Positions 1 to 11,223 of a DNA stretch of 64,000 nucleotides are shown here, one piece after another. The stretch's first letter is position 1. Every line of letters begins with the position of its first letter. A program made the position numbers and the translations under genes. A model generated the notes under the pieces. It was not told where the DNA came from, searched no databases, and was given only the letters and a program-made list of their open reading frames with translations. This stretch comes from Eutypella sp. D-1 (Eukaryota > Ascomycota > Sordariomycetes > Xylariales > Diatrypaceae): the NCBI GenBank assembly GCA_023313575.1, contig JAJTTP010000001.1, forward strand, positions 3,472,001-3,536,000. Direction: 5' to 3'.

Positions 1-1701
1 CACGGCGGCGTATGCGGATAGTGATATGTTCAAGTCTCCTGTAGGTCGATTCCGGCTCACATGAGTTCATTAGGCTGGTGTCATAAGAGTCATTGCTAAC
101 TATACGTAGCAAGCATTCAACCAACCCAAGGCGCGGAGATGGGATCGTATGTCCTCCTGACACTGTAGGTTGGCGTGGAGAGTGGCGCTCGCTTACACAC
201 GTACCCTCTAGATCACCTGACCGCCGAGTCTTTGGCCCGAGAGCCCTGCACCCTGAAGCAGGCGGCCCAATACCTGAAGAAGCCGGGGCTGATCTCGCTC
301 GGCGGGGGGCTGCCATCGGCGGAGAACTTCCCCATCGAAAGGCTTAGTGTCGAGGTGCAAGACGCACCGCGGTTCTCGCCCAACGCAGGGGAGACGGCCA
401 AGCTCGTAGCGGGAAAGCACGACGTGGCGCGCAATGAGAACGGCGGCGTGCATGATCTGACGATCGCGCTCAACTACGGGCAGGCGATGGGGTCGGCGCA
501 GCTGCTGCGCTGGGTCACGGAGCATACGGAGCTTGTGTGCGCTCCGCCCTATGCCGACTGGCGGTGCGCGCTGACCATCGGAAGCACGGGCGCCCTCGAG
601 GAGGCCCTGCGCATGCTCTGCGACCGAAACCGCAACGACTCGTTGCTCACTGACGAGTATAGCTTCTCCACTGCCATTGAAACCGCTCTCCCGATCGGCA
701 TCCGCTGCTTTGGCGTCCGCATGGACGAACAGGGCTTGCTGCCCGAGAGCATGGACGAGATCCTGTCCAACTGGGATGAGCAGGCGCGAGGCGGCGTCAG
801 GAAGCCCCACGTCCTGTACACAGTGCCGTCGGGGCATAACCCAACGGGCGCAACGCAGGGCGTCCAGCGCCGCAGAGACATCTACGAGGTCTGTCGGAAG
901 CACGACGTCTTTATCCTTGAAGATGAGCCGTACTACTTTCTACAGATGCAGCCCTACACGGGACAGGGACAGCCGGAGGCGCCGGCGCCGGCCAACACGG
1001 ACGAGTTCCTGCGCTCTATCATCCCAAGCCTACTCAGTATGGACGTGGACGGGCGGGTGATGCGCATGGACTCCTTCAGCAAGGTCGTCGTCCCCGGCTC
1101 GCGGGTCGGCTGGGTCACCGCCAGCGAGCAGGTCATCGACCGCTACCTCCGCCACGCCGAGGTCTCCAGCCAGGGCCCCAGTGGTATTTCTCAGCTCGTC
1201 CTGTACAAGCTAGTCGACGAGAAGTGGGGTCATGAGGGTTATCTTCAATGGCTGATCAAGCTGCGCCTTGAGTACACTCGTAGGCGTAATGCTCTTCTCG
1301 CCGCCTGCGAGCGACACCTGCCTCGGGACCTCATCAGCTGGGAACCACCCGTAGCGGGCATGTTTGTACGTCAATCTTGCCCCCTTTCACCTGCCCCCTT
1401 TTCGTGAGAAAAACAAGCCACTGATATGAACCTCCGCGTCTAGATCTGGTTGAAGGTGGACCACACGAAGCACCCTGAGGCGTCCACTAAGTCGATCCTC
1501 GAGATCGAGGACGGAATTTTCAAGTCGTGTATTGAGAAGGGCGTCCTGGCGGCTTGCGGGTCGTGGTTCCGCACCGAGCGGGACCGGGCGCCAAGCGAGC
1601 TCTTCTTCCGGACGAACTTTGCCTCCGCGTCCGAGGATAGCATGGACAAGGCAATTGAACGGTTCGCCACTGCCGTCAAAGAGAGCTTCAGGATCCCATG
1701 A
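1..1701 (+). CDS. Aro8-like aromatic-amino-acid aminotransferase, 5' end outside the window
   Basis: PLP-dependent class I/II aminotransferase of the Aro8/KAT-AadN type. It moves the amino group between aromatic amino acids (or 2-aminoadipate) and 2-oxo acids. Proposed exons are up to 40, 110-146, 212-1365 and 1444-1701. The introns have donors GTAGGT, GTATGT and GTACGT and TAG acceptors, and every phase agrees. The joined reading gives an N-terminal part ending in ...ADSDMFKSP, then QPKARRWDHHL, then CTLKQAAQYLKKPGLISLGG, as in fungal Aro8 proteins. PLP signatures are visible: VPSGHNPTG (loop before the cofactor), EDEPYYF, and the Schiff-base lysine in MDSFSKVVVPGSR. The last exon opens with IWLKVD, the usual continuation after GMF. 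About 500 residues are present and the C-terminus is complete; the start codon lies upstream of the window. It converges on the P450. The family is clear; exact substrate choice is not. Confidence 0.9.
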
Positions 1702-2289
1702 GGACGAAAATAGAGGTCGCGCATAGACAGGCCTGGCGTTTGTTACCTAGATATGGCTGCCAGGATGGCTCAGATCGTGTCAGGTGAGCTGAGCTGGATT
1801 GTTCTTTCTTGCTGCATGAATATATGGCGTCGGGTTCCGGATTCGAAAAACAAAAGGGGGGTAGGGGTGATGTACCGCAACGTGAGAGGTGCGTGTCTTC
1901 GGAAGACCTCTTATATAGTTATAAAAAGGGTAATAGATAGTCTTGCCCAGGAGCAAATCGTACCTTAAATTCGCACTACTCGCGGTTTATGCTCATGTGT
2001 GAGGGCCGAAGCCAAATATCTGTTCGTGCTATTCGTGAATATAAATACAAATAATTGATTGGGGTTGTTTCTGATGGCGATGTTCAGCTATATGACCCTA
2101 GACTGCTGAGTGATACATCCCTATCCATCCATACCTTTGATTCATAGTTCCCTACCATTGAACCCGTCGTAAAATGTGTCCATATATCCCGAGCAAATCC
2201 CAAAATACCAAAAATGTACCCAATATTCCTTCCTCATAACACTGATCATTAGAAACTGTTGTCTTCTCCAATACCTCGTCCTTCCTTAT
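1702..2289. other. Intergenic, convergent 3' ends
   Basis: This stretch separates the stop codons of the aminotransferase (+) and the P450 (-). It is fairly AT-rich, with runs such as ataaatacaaataattg near 2040 that could serve as 3' processing signals. I see no coding potential. Confidence 0.6.
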
Positions 2290-4066
2290 CTATTGCTTGG
2301 CGTGCCAAAGTGCGACCTTGACGCCGTCGCCGGGTTGAAGAACGATGTCGGCCTTGAGATTGGGCGAACCGCCGTCGACCTCATGCATGAGATTCTCGAT
2401 GCGCTCAAACCTCTGAAGCATGCGGGTCAGGACATAGCCCATCTCCGTCAGGGCGAACTGCTGGCCAATGCAAATGCGCGGGCCCCCGTTAAACGGCACG
2501 TGCTGCCAGGGCTTTGGCTGCCAGCGGAACCAGCGGTCCGGGTCAAAGTCATCGGGCCCCGACCCCGGCTTCTCGGAAACCGGGTACCAATCCGCGCACC
2601 GCTGCATCACGAGCGTCGAGTACGAGACGGGCGTATCCTTGAGCACGGGGATCGGCTGGCTGCCGTCGGGCCCGCCGCCTCGCGGTAGCGTGGTGTCCCG
2701 AAGGGCTAGGCGTACGTTGAAGGGCACGGCAGGGTAGAGACGCATGGTCTCGTTCATAACGCTCTGCAGATACTTCATGTCCTTGAGATCGCGGTAGGTC
2801 GGGGCGCGGTCGACGCCGACTTGCTCGAGGATCTCGGCTCGCAGGCGGCGCACCGCTTCTGGATGGCGCCCCAACTCGTAGAAGGCCCAGGACAGCGTCG
2901 CCGCCGTCGTGTCCCGCCCAGCCAGCAACACCGCGACCAGCTGATCACGGATTACCTTGCGGTCTCGCGTGAATGACGCCAGCTCGTGCAGGAACGTGTA
3001 GGCGAGGTCCGACTTGGCCGTCTTCGACGCTAGCTCCTCCGGCGAAAGCCGGAGCGTCTGGTCGATGTAGGTGTTTAGCAGCTCGTTTAAAACCTTTAGG
3101 GCCTCTCGGAACGATTTCCGCGACACTAGCGGGGATAGGGGCCCGGCCCGCGCTAGCTTTGACTGTACCCGCTGTACCTCGTTAAACGCCTCTGCGAATG
3201 GCTGCCGGGGGGTCCTGTTTCTTATTGTCAGCGTCGCATTTCTTTCTCTGTTTATTCTGCCCCACTGATGAGGGGTGCAGCTGCACGGATATCTCTTACG
3301 TTAAAGATTTGATGTCTTTTCCTAGAAGGAAGTCGGTGGTTACGTCAAGCGTATATCTGAAGAAGAGCTCACTGATGTCTACAGGTTTGCCGTTACCAGC
3401 CTCAATGTCGACTTCCTGGTCCTCGCCATCCAGGGCGCCGCCGTTCGCGATGGCCTTAAATAGAGTTTCGAGGTGAGACTCGAAGCAGTGCAAGTCGCTG
3501 ATGCGCTCCTTGATGAACATGGTGCGAATGAGGTGGCGGCTGTCGTGCCATTGTTGGCCATCCGTTGTGAAGATGGAATCACCGAGAAACTCGCTCCATA
3601 TCCGGTGGAACGGCTCGCCCTTGCCGAAATCGTGGAATTGCGTCGCTAGGATGGTTTTAATGTTCTCCGGGTCCGCGGTAGCAACGGAACGCTGGCCGAG
3701 AATAGTGGTTTCCACTGTCCAGTCCGGTCCAGCGTCCAAGAAGGACCGGAACACGTCGTAGTTCTTGTTCTCCATGGTACCTTTGAACTGGCGATAGAGG
3801 GTTTCAAATCCTGGGTGTAAGTTTAGTTGAAAGTTCCTGTTCTGCTCACCGGGAGGCCCGCCGGGCGGTATTCCCCCGATTACTTGTCCGTACTCACCAA
3901 AGGGAAGCCATGAAGGGATCTCGTTAGCTCTCGCGCCACCTAATTGGCGTAGACGGACCGCTTCGTCGATCCTTAGATATATCTTCCATAGCGCAAAACC
4001 AATGCCTAAGAAAATAAGGACAGACTTGACAGACAAGTGATGCACTATCTCCTCGACAAGCGCCAT
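2290..4066 (-). CDS. Cytochrome P450, CYP52/CYP539-like fatty-acid or alkane hydroxylase type
   Basis: Haem-thiolate mono-oxygenase of the endoplasmic reticulum. Exons are 4066-3300 and 3214-2290. The 85-nt intron (GTAAGA...CTGAC...AACAG) joins ...GKDIKSLT to TPRQPFAEAFNEVQ in frame, giving 563 residues. The ATG at 4066 is chosen because the longer open frame upstream begins with GTG. An N-terminal membrane anchor (VKSVLIFLGIGFALWKIYL) is followed by the P450 fold. Landmarks are the I-helix AGRDTT (about 354-359), the K-helix ETMR (411-414), and the haem loop FNGGPRICIG with ligand Cys504. The extended FNGGPRICIGQQFALTEMGY and the overall length resemble the CYP52 clan, whose members terminally hydroxylate fatty acids or n-alkanes. 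The substrate is inferred from the clan only. Transcription converges with the neighbouring aminotransferase, and no polyketide synthase or NRPS is visible nearby. Confidence 0.9.
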
Positions 4067-6851
4067 GACTGCGACCCGGAGGGGGGAAGGGAGGGGTGGT
4101 GGGGGTTGTTGCTTTGAGATGGTAAACAAGATACAACCAATTGCGATCACAGTCTGACGACAAGAATGGTCGTCCTTGACATGCCAGTGCTATTGAATCT
4201 GGCTGGTCTCAACAACGGATCTTACGAACAATGTAGTGACTGCTGTCTGGTTAAGTTCCAAATAAAGAAACGAGCCTATCCAGATGCAACTGCTAAGTGC
4301 TCAGATAGATATTTATATAAAAGAAAGCGGAGCATAGACCCACTGCTCCATATAGGAAGCGAGATCTAAGACTGGTGTCAGTTATGACAAGTATTGTTGA
4401 TTTAGATATGTATGATAGACGTCGCGAAAATTTGCGATCAGGTAGCCTTCAAGTCACAATTGGCGATAATATGGCCGCAAACGAAAAGTCACTAACTTTT
4501 GGTTCTCAGCTCGGATGTTTTCTAAATAGGCAGCCATGGTACCATGTGCGGGGGGTTATACGTAGGAACATGTCTATAAGGGCCATGCGAATATCTACCG
4601 GTGCGTCACTTATCCTCGGACTAGTGTCGCAGCGGAGGTCGACACTCCTCTATACAGTGTATAAATGGAGACAAGAGCCCAGGATTAAGAACGGTCGGAT
4701 CCTCTCATACCCCCGTCTAGGCTCGGTTTCGGTCTACCCCCGGTCGACGGGCCACCTGTTGCTCCGGCCATCCCACCTCAGATATAGATTTGCCAGACCT
4801 ATCTTATATAAACTGCCCGACGAAAGAGTGTGAATCTAAAGGACATAGAACAACTGGATAAAATACATGATGCGCTCCGCGCTCCCCCGACCAATATATA
4901 AACACAATCAACGACGGACAGGAACGTATGGGATTGTCGTTATTGCAAATCCGTATGAAGTATAGGTACGCACTGAGTGCATGAACGCTGACCATTCCTT
5001 TGGCTTTATAAACCCTCCGATTGGATTATCAACCCAGGTGCCGAGGTAAGTGTCCTACAAGCCTGCCTATATTCAATTGATCCCGAGGAACTATACCGAG
5101 GCTTATACTATAAGTAGTATAGTAGGACAAAAGGGGGAATGGGTGAAATTTATGGGTCATAACGTCAGTGGCTGAGCAATTATGACTATGTTATCAACCG
5201 TTACCACCCAACTCCTAAACGTTCTATCACCGGCATAGTTCAACGCAAGCGCGTCAAGGCGACAGCACACAAATACGGATTGACAACATATATAATGCAT
5301 AATAAAATTAGATGTGTATACGAGTCTCTCGCGGTCGTTCGTGCCATATATCTTTACAAGATGGCCTTGTATCGCTACTGACCGGTTCAGGGTTGGTTGG
5401 TCAAGAGTAACAATATTACAAGAATCAGAATTAAGACCAGGATATCGAGTTTAAATCTTGTTAGACAGAGACTATTCCAGGTACTACAATCTATATTTTA
5501 TAGTAGTTAGGCAATTTCTAGATTCTATCAACATACGAATGGAGCTTCTTCTTCTTATAAGCAAATGCAAGTGGTAAAGCAGTCTTGTTTTAGTAATAGT
5601 GAAAAAGTCGACAAAGATCTAGAATTCCTCGGAGGCCGGTACGAATTCCTTATTACACTTTCATTATCTTACGGAATTCCTTAGCCGTTTTCTAAGTTAC
5701 TATCACACGAAGCTACAATCCCCCTAGATTAAAAGCAACTGTGTTGCAAGCCTTACACATGTCATAACTGTTATAGTTGCCTCGTTTTTCTTTTCTTGGT
5801 ATCAAATATATCATCAACTAGAGCATGATTTTGTTATTACATTGCAAAGCTATCACCAACCGGTCAACTTGAAAAAGTGTATCTCGGAAACATCATTCTC
5901 TTTGCCGCTACCACTACTTTCGCAAGCCAGGCTTTGGTCGAGATTCGGCCATGCGGCGAATCGAATAAGATGATTTTAACAACCTGGCAAATATTCAGGC
6001 TCCGAGACAAAGCACGAAATATCTTGCTTTTAAGAACCCCAAACGGCAACCCGGTTGTCAAGCAGAATGCCAGTTATAATACACAGCGAGAGAAGTGTGC
6101 AGTTATCTCGTTTAGTAGGTCGCAGTGGTTATATAGGTAATAGAATCACTCTTGTCTGTATCTCGGGACCCTTTTCACTCTTAAGTAATTTACAATTTCC
6201 ACAAGATATCTATTACTTCGATCTACCAAACGCGCTAGTAGTTTGTGTCAGTCTTCTGGGTGGGGCTATGTTATAGAAACTTGCCCAGGCTATTCCTATT
6301 AAACCACATTAGAATGTTGGTTTCGTAGTTTGAACCACAGCTATTAATGATTAATAGTCTTTTGGCTTAGGGAGACGTTGTTGGTTTAAAGCGTATTATC
6401 TCCTAGCAGTTAACTATATATTAGACTGTATTAATACAATTGAGAAGCATCGTCGTATGGTATTATGCAAAGCTCTACTTTTGAACTAATAAATACGTAG
6501 TAATAAAAACATATCACGACATCTTTTAAACTCGCCCGCTTACGGGTTGGTGATATTACTCCTCACATTTTACGTCAACAACTTTGGGTCCCTTATGCCC
6601 TCCAAGTTAGCTTAAGAGGAGTGGAATTAGATGCCAGGAGAGAAACTTGTGCTTTGACTATCGATTCAGCTATGAGATAAGCGAGGAAGTGGTCCTTATC
6701 TTAGACAGTCCAAATATTGCACCAAGCCTCTCTTGACCTCGCAGCTGCTTAGGGTGCCTGGTTGCGATTATATATAACAAACGAGTACTGGCCGAAAGAT
6801 ACTAATATTCTATTGCCCCTGCAGTTTCCAAGCCACGAGCATTGGAGGTGT
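4067..6851. other. AT-rich, gene-poor island
   Basis: About 2.8 kb of visibly AT-rich sequence with stops in all frames and no recognisable protein. It contains many TATATAA-like words and a short inverted repeat TGTCA-GTTA-TGACA at 4376-4389. GAATTCCTTA-like words recur near 5643 and 5675. It could be a decayed (RIP-affected) repeat, but no paired terminal repeats were found. Confidence 0.5.
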
Positions 6852-7109
6852 TTAACAAGCTATCACTGTAGTTAGCATAAGCGCGCCCAAACAGCACATA
6901 AATCTCAATGTAAGTGATATACCTTGGCAGAAACCTCCAGTACGACCAAAGTTGCAACAGCTGCTGCAGCAACCAGTGGGGTTGTTACCGCAGTCACCAC
7001 CATTAGGGATGCACTGTCGCTCTTCGAGAAGGGCCCCTCCTTGATTAACGGGGTTCGCAGCGGCGAAGGCTGCGGTAGCAAGGACGAAAATGGTGGTGAA
7101 GAACTTCAT
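6852..7109 (-). CDS. Small secreted cysteine-rich protein (eight Cys)
   Basis: Exons 7109-6923 and 6865-6852 encode 66 residues. The 57-nt intron (GTATAT...GCTAACTACAG) has good splice sites and leaves the frame open if retained, in which case the product is 85 residues. The ATG at 7109 is followed by a classic signal peptide, MKFFTTIFVLATAAFAAA. A short acidic spacer ends in EER before a compact domain. Cysteines fall at 33, 40, 47, 48, 51, 52, 61 and 66 (C-x6-C-x6-CC-x2-CC-x8-C-x4-C), a spacing compatible with a disulfide-rich, knottin-like fold and unlike the hydrophobin pattern. Such proteins are secreted and may act as effectors, antimicrobial peptides or wall-associated factors; no function can be assigned here. 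A TATATATA element lies about 115 bp upstream, and the gene sits in an AT-rich island. I do not recognise a named family. Confidence 0.75.
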   Translation of the reverse strand: MKFFTTIFVLATAAFAAANPVNQGGALLEERQCIPNGGDCGNNPTGCCSSCCNFGRTGGFCQGISLTLRFMCCLGALMLTTVIAC

Positions 7110-7224
7110 TTTGTCGTTGGTCTATTGCGTTGTTTTGATCTAAGAGATAAGATGCGAAGGGATGTTGTATTGAAGAACGAGTTGATGTTGAGATTACTGT
7201 CTCGAATAGCGTGATCAAGACCAC

Positions 7225-7232
7225 ATATATAT
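7225..7232 (-). promoter_or_regulatory. Probable TATA element of the cysteine-rich protein gene
   Basis: The sequence atatatat/tatatata lies about 115 bp upstream of the ATG at 7109 on the minus strand. It fits a core promoter by position only. Confidence 0.35.
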
Positions 7233-8152
7233 ACTTAAATTTGATGGACTATGTCTTCGCGCCTGTTACGTCTTATCCGATCTCCTCTGGACATGATGCT
7301 AGCCTTCACCGTTTAATCCTACGAAAAGCATACATCATAGTTATTGCCTAGTAACTCTCACGCGTCTTTGCTTCCAATCAGGCGCTGAAGAGCTGGTGTG
7401 TGCGGCCGCATAACTGAAGACTAGAGACACGGAGTGCTGACATGATATAACGGCCAAGCAATGCTAAGCTTTCCGGCAAACGCCTATTCGGCAGATCGGA
7501 CTTGGATACGGTGAAGGCTGTATACTATCCCAAGCTGGCTCATGTCTTTATTTACCAATATTAATGGAGATTGCCGAGTGATATGGACAATATCTTCTCT
7601 AGAAAGCGTTCTAGGTGAACTCCAAAGCAACATCACAAGTCACGACTCATCAGCCAAGGGGCCTAGCCCGGTGGGGAATCTCACACATAGGCCCGCAACT
7701 AGGAAGATATGCACGTCTCGTAAGAGACTTGGTAGCCTTGGCACGGGCGCTGCTGTCTTTACTTAGGCAGTGCAAATGCATGCGAAAAGGCAGAACATAA
7801 TTTGATACCGGTTAAATTCTAAGCTGACTACGAAGTATGAAACTTGTTGAGACACAAATCGAGCCTGATGATAGATCTAAGCTACTAGATCTTGTCGCCT
7901 GAGTAGTAGACTCTTTGACGCTATGTCGTAAGAGTTGGCTAGTGTTGGGGCACACTGCTACTCTGATAAGATGGATAAGGCCGTCTAGTTATGCATCGCT
8001 CACAAAAATTCCCACAAATGTGTCTGGACTATTTCGAGACTCGTACGTCATACTTCTCATTTGATATGAGGGCTGGATACTGTATCCAGTCGGGGATGAT
8101 ACCACCCTCAATCATGTACCGGTACCTCGTTATACCCATCCGCGATAAATTT
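7233..8152. other. Intergenic
   Basis: No open frame here resembles a known protein. The distal part (about 8030-8152) lies just beyond the stop codon of the tubulin-tyrosine-ligase-like gene and is probably its 3' UTR. Confidence 0.5.
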
Positions 8153-9598
8153 CTAATACTGGGGGACAATTTCTGAGATATTGCTCTTCCCAAGCTTCTC
8201 AGTTTCATCCAGTACCTCCACCATTCGGCTTCTGACCTCCGAGTTATCGGGGTTGCCAACTTGAGCCCTGCCCATGTGCTCCATCGCGACGCAGATAACA
8301 GACTCCATAAGGCGCTGTGCAATCGATGCCGCCACACCATACTCATAAAAGGCTGGCGTCTCGTTCGCTTCTAAGAGCCACGCCGTGCCATTTGTATCAA
8401 CAAGGAAGTCAAGTGCGTATATCTCGAAGCATCTGTCCATGGTGGTGAACTTGTCGGCCATCGTGTGAGCCGCCGCACGGAACAGCTCGGCGGAGATGTC
8501 ACAGATCTGGTCGAAGGTGCGAGCCTTCCAATCGCCCGGGAGCAGGTCGTCAGGGATACTCCAGAATTCGCGCATCGAGTCCTTAGCCTTGAACTCATCC
8601 TCCTCCTGGAGAGCCGTGTTCGTTAGGAACGAACCGGGCTCGGGGTCCTCCCACGGCGGTTTATGGTCCTCCAGGGCCAAGAGAGCTAGTAAGTCGCGGA
8701 ATACGTGGACCTTAAGCCGCCCGACACTGAGGATGTACGCTCGAACGTGCCATTTCCGCTTGTTCACTGGAGGGATGGAGACTATATACCTCTGCGCAAC
8801 GAACTCGCGAATCTGCGCCGATAGTATGCGGCCTGTCTCCTCGTCGATGTGCCGTTGAGTCGCTGCGTCCTTCGAGAGTTCGTCCAAATTCCCATTAAGC
8901 GTCAACTTCCCGGTGGCCGTGAAGAGGGCGTCGAGATTATTTAGTCCGGGCTGAGACAGACTGGGTCGGAACCCTTCCTGCGGGTCACCATTCTGCTCGT
9001 CCCCATTAGTGCTGGGCTTTTGTTGCTCCTTGGCTTCTTCGTCCAACTCGGCGTCCTCATCGGTCAAATTCTCAGCAAGCTCAAGATGGCTCGCCAACTC
9101 GTCTATAGTACTGAATATCCTGATGCCAGCACCGCAATCTAACAAGGCGGGCTTAAGGATCCACCACTCCCGTTCTGACGCATCCTTGCTCTCATTATCC
9201 TCCAACGAGTAAAGTAGCGTAAGGTCGTCTGCCGCAGCCAGGGCATCGTCGACATATTCACTATAATCCAGAGATAGCCGCACAGTAACCGGAGAATGTC
9301 CTTTCAATGCACTTTCCGGTCGTTTGGTCGTCCAGTAGTCAATAATCTTGGCCAGGCAGTCTTTCCGGGCAAGCGCATCGCTGTTCGGATAAGCGTTAAT
9401 GAGGCCACTGGCTGCAGCATTCGCCACGGCAAAGTGTCGCCCAAGATTCTGCCCGTTACAGAATTGGAATATAGTCTCTCCGGTCGATTGGACTTCGGTA
9501 AGGTTGTCCACGAAGCTGGTGTCCGGCGCGTGCTTCCGGATGCACGACTTGATATGCTCATCCAGCCACGGATCAGCTGCATTCACGTACGCATACAT
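8153..9598 (-). CDS. Tubulin-tyrosine-ligase (TTL) family ATP-grasp protein, Pby1-like
   Basis: Single-exon gene of 481 residues, start taken at the ATG at 9598 (MYAYVNAADPWLDEH). An in-frame ATG at 9691 would add 31 residues of low family character. TTL enzymes are ATP-grasp ligases that add amino acids to tubulin or other proteins; in yeast the related Pby1 is associated with P-bodies. ATP-grasp landmarks are EWWILKPALLDCGAGI (nucleotide-binding lysine at about 149), VAQRYI and KRKWHVRAYIL in the middle, and the metal-binding end FLVDTNGTAWLLEANETP. An acidic insertion (about residues 178-235, rich in E, D, Q) separates the two halves and is probably disordered. The target protein cannot be told from sequence. 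It is transcribed in the same direction as the kinase-like gene next door, with more than 1.6 kb between them. Confidence 0.85.
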   Translation of the reverse strand: MYAYVNAADPWLDEHIKSCIRKHAPDTSFVDNLTEVQSTGETIFQFCNGQNLGRHFAVANAAASGLINAYPNSDALARKDCLAKIIDYWTTKRPESALKGHSPVTVRLSLDYSEYVDDALAAADDLTLLYSLEDNESKDASEREWWILKPALLDCGAGIRIFSTIDELASHLELAENLTDEDAELDEEAKEQQKPSTNGDEQNGDPQEGFRPSLSQPGLNNLDALFTATGKLTLNGNLDELSKDAATQRHIDEETGRILSAQIREFVAQRYIVSIPPVNKRKWHVRAYILSVGRLKVHVFRDLLALLALEDHKPPWEDPEPGSFLTNTALQEEDEFKAKDSMREFWSIPDDLLPGDWKARTFDQICDISAELFRAAAHTMADKFTTMDRCFEIYALDFLVDTNGTAWLLEANETPAFYEYGVAASIAQRLMESVICVAMEHMGRAQVGNPDNSEVRSRMVEVLDETEKLGKSNISEIVPQY

Positions 9599-11223
9599 TT
9601 TCTTCCTTCCTAGTGCTTGGAAACTTATCAATGACTTCGCTTTACCAAGAAAAATCTTTTTTCCTAATATTTTCTCAAGGATTCCGGACATCGAACAGAT
9701 CAAAGACCATTACAAACAGCTCGATAGAGCCCAGCACGGCTAAGGGGCTGCCAAGCAATACCGCTGATATAAATTACCTAACAGCGGCCCACCGGCGTAC
9801 TCATCATCAGTCTTGGGCTTCTCTATCGAGAATAATATTTGTAAACGTTACCCAACTCGAACGATTCCTGAGGTTTTGGTTCGCCTGCGATACCCCGTAT
9901 CAATCCCAGTGCCAGCTTAATTGCTTGCGGTAACGAGAGGGATTACCGACGGATGGGGTGAGCGGCATCTCTCACCGTCAATTGCGGGCTCCCACCCCGG
10001 CGCAGATCGAGATCTCTATCGTGTAAATGGAAGTCCCTGAAGCAGCCAGCACTGGTGAGACCTGAAAGATGATCAAAAATCCGAAGCCCAGCTCAACTTG
10101 AGCCCCCCAATGAAGTCGAGTTGTCCCCTATGTATGGTGTTGTCCATATGGGGACGACGTGTTCCGCATGACTCAAGGTAGAGTGTGGGTGCTAGAAGTT
10201 CGACCCAAAGAGACCGCACTCCATACCATACCATATCCAGGGTTGATCTAGAGAGAAGATATTTAGATTTATCAGTAGTATAAGTAGGAATTAGAAGAGA
10301 TGCTGGTAAGATTGAAAACTTGTCTTGGATCCCACTGTGGCTTCGAGTATATCATTGTGATTAGTTTGGTAGTTCAGTATGAAGGTAAATACCCTTTCTG
10401 CATTATAAGCATGAGATAGGATTAGATTGTAGATACTGTAGTAGTATTGAGGTAGAAATGAAGAGCGGAACGATGAAAGTTGGACATATGAGCTTCTTAT
10501 ACTTTATGCCTATCCTGAAAGTCTTAGCATATGCGCTTCTATCGGTCGCCCGTGTGAGGGGTCCTGATATGGAAAGACGCGCTATGGTATTAACACTAGT
10601 AACTGGCACAACCGTTGGAACCCTGGTACGATCGTGTTATTGTAGTCCACCGTGATCTCCTGTTGTAATACTATGGATCCGATGTATAGGGATATATGCC
10701 TACCCCACAAGGGCGAACTCTTGCTGTTCATCTACATTCTGGATAGCGCCCTATATCGAGCTAGTGCTTGTGTAATCAAGATGAAACTAGCGTTGGGTGG
10801 GCGGAGTTATGCTACACATCTTGGTTCGGACATCTAGACTTCCCACGGCTCTGGTATTTATCTAACATCTTTATCCTAACTTAAATCAGGTACCTCGCAC
10901 ACCAGAAGCAAAGCCCCAAGGCCAGAGAAAGCAGTCTACCTTCTACAATACGAAGCAAGACCCCCTTGCCGTCAGACTTGATGGAAATAGAGGAAGAAGG
11001 TATATCACATTCGGTGGCTAAAAGGTCATGGGGTGGAGTCCAAGTAAGCCTGAGGGACGTCGGACGCGGCAGTGTGCGTGAAACACCAGTAAGCACTATA
11101 TATACATGTTATGCCAGAGCAAAGGAAATTAAAACCGTCTATCACCCCGAAAATGACCATCTTCTCAACAAGAAACGCTTCTCCCGTGGCGTGATCAGCC
11201 AAATCCAAGAACACATTACATCC
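9599..11223. other. Intergenic
   Basis: This stretch holds the promoter side of the TTL-like gene and the 3' flank of the kinase-like gene. Several short open frames (for example near 10458-10655 and 10652-10837) have no family features. I see no convincing gene. Confidence 0.5.

Noticed and set aside
208..903. Long minus-strand open frames opposite the aminotransferase (and similar opposite the STAND, ALDH and P450 genes)
   Set aside because: They are antisense shadows of GC-rich coding exons and have no domain features.
4376..5040. Possible solo LTR starting with TGTCAGTTATGACA and ending before a region resembling a primer-binding site
   Set aside because: No second copy, no target-site duplication and no convincing terminal match could be found within the window.
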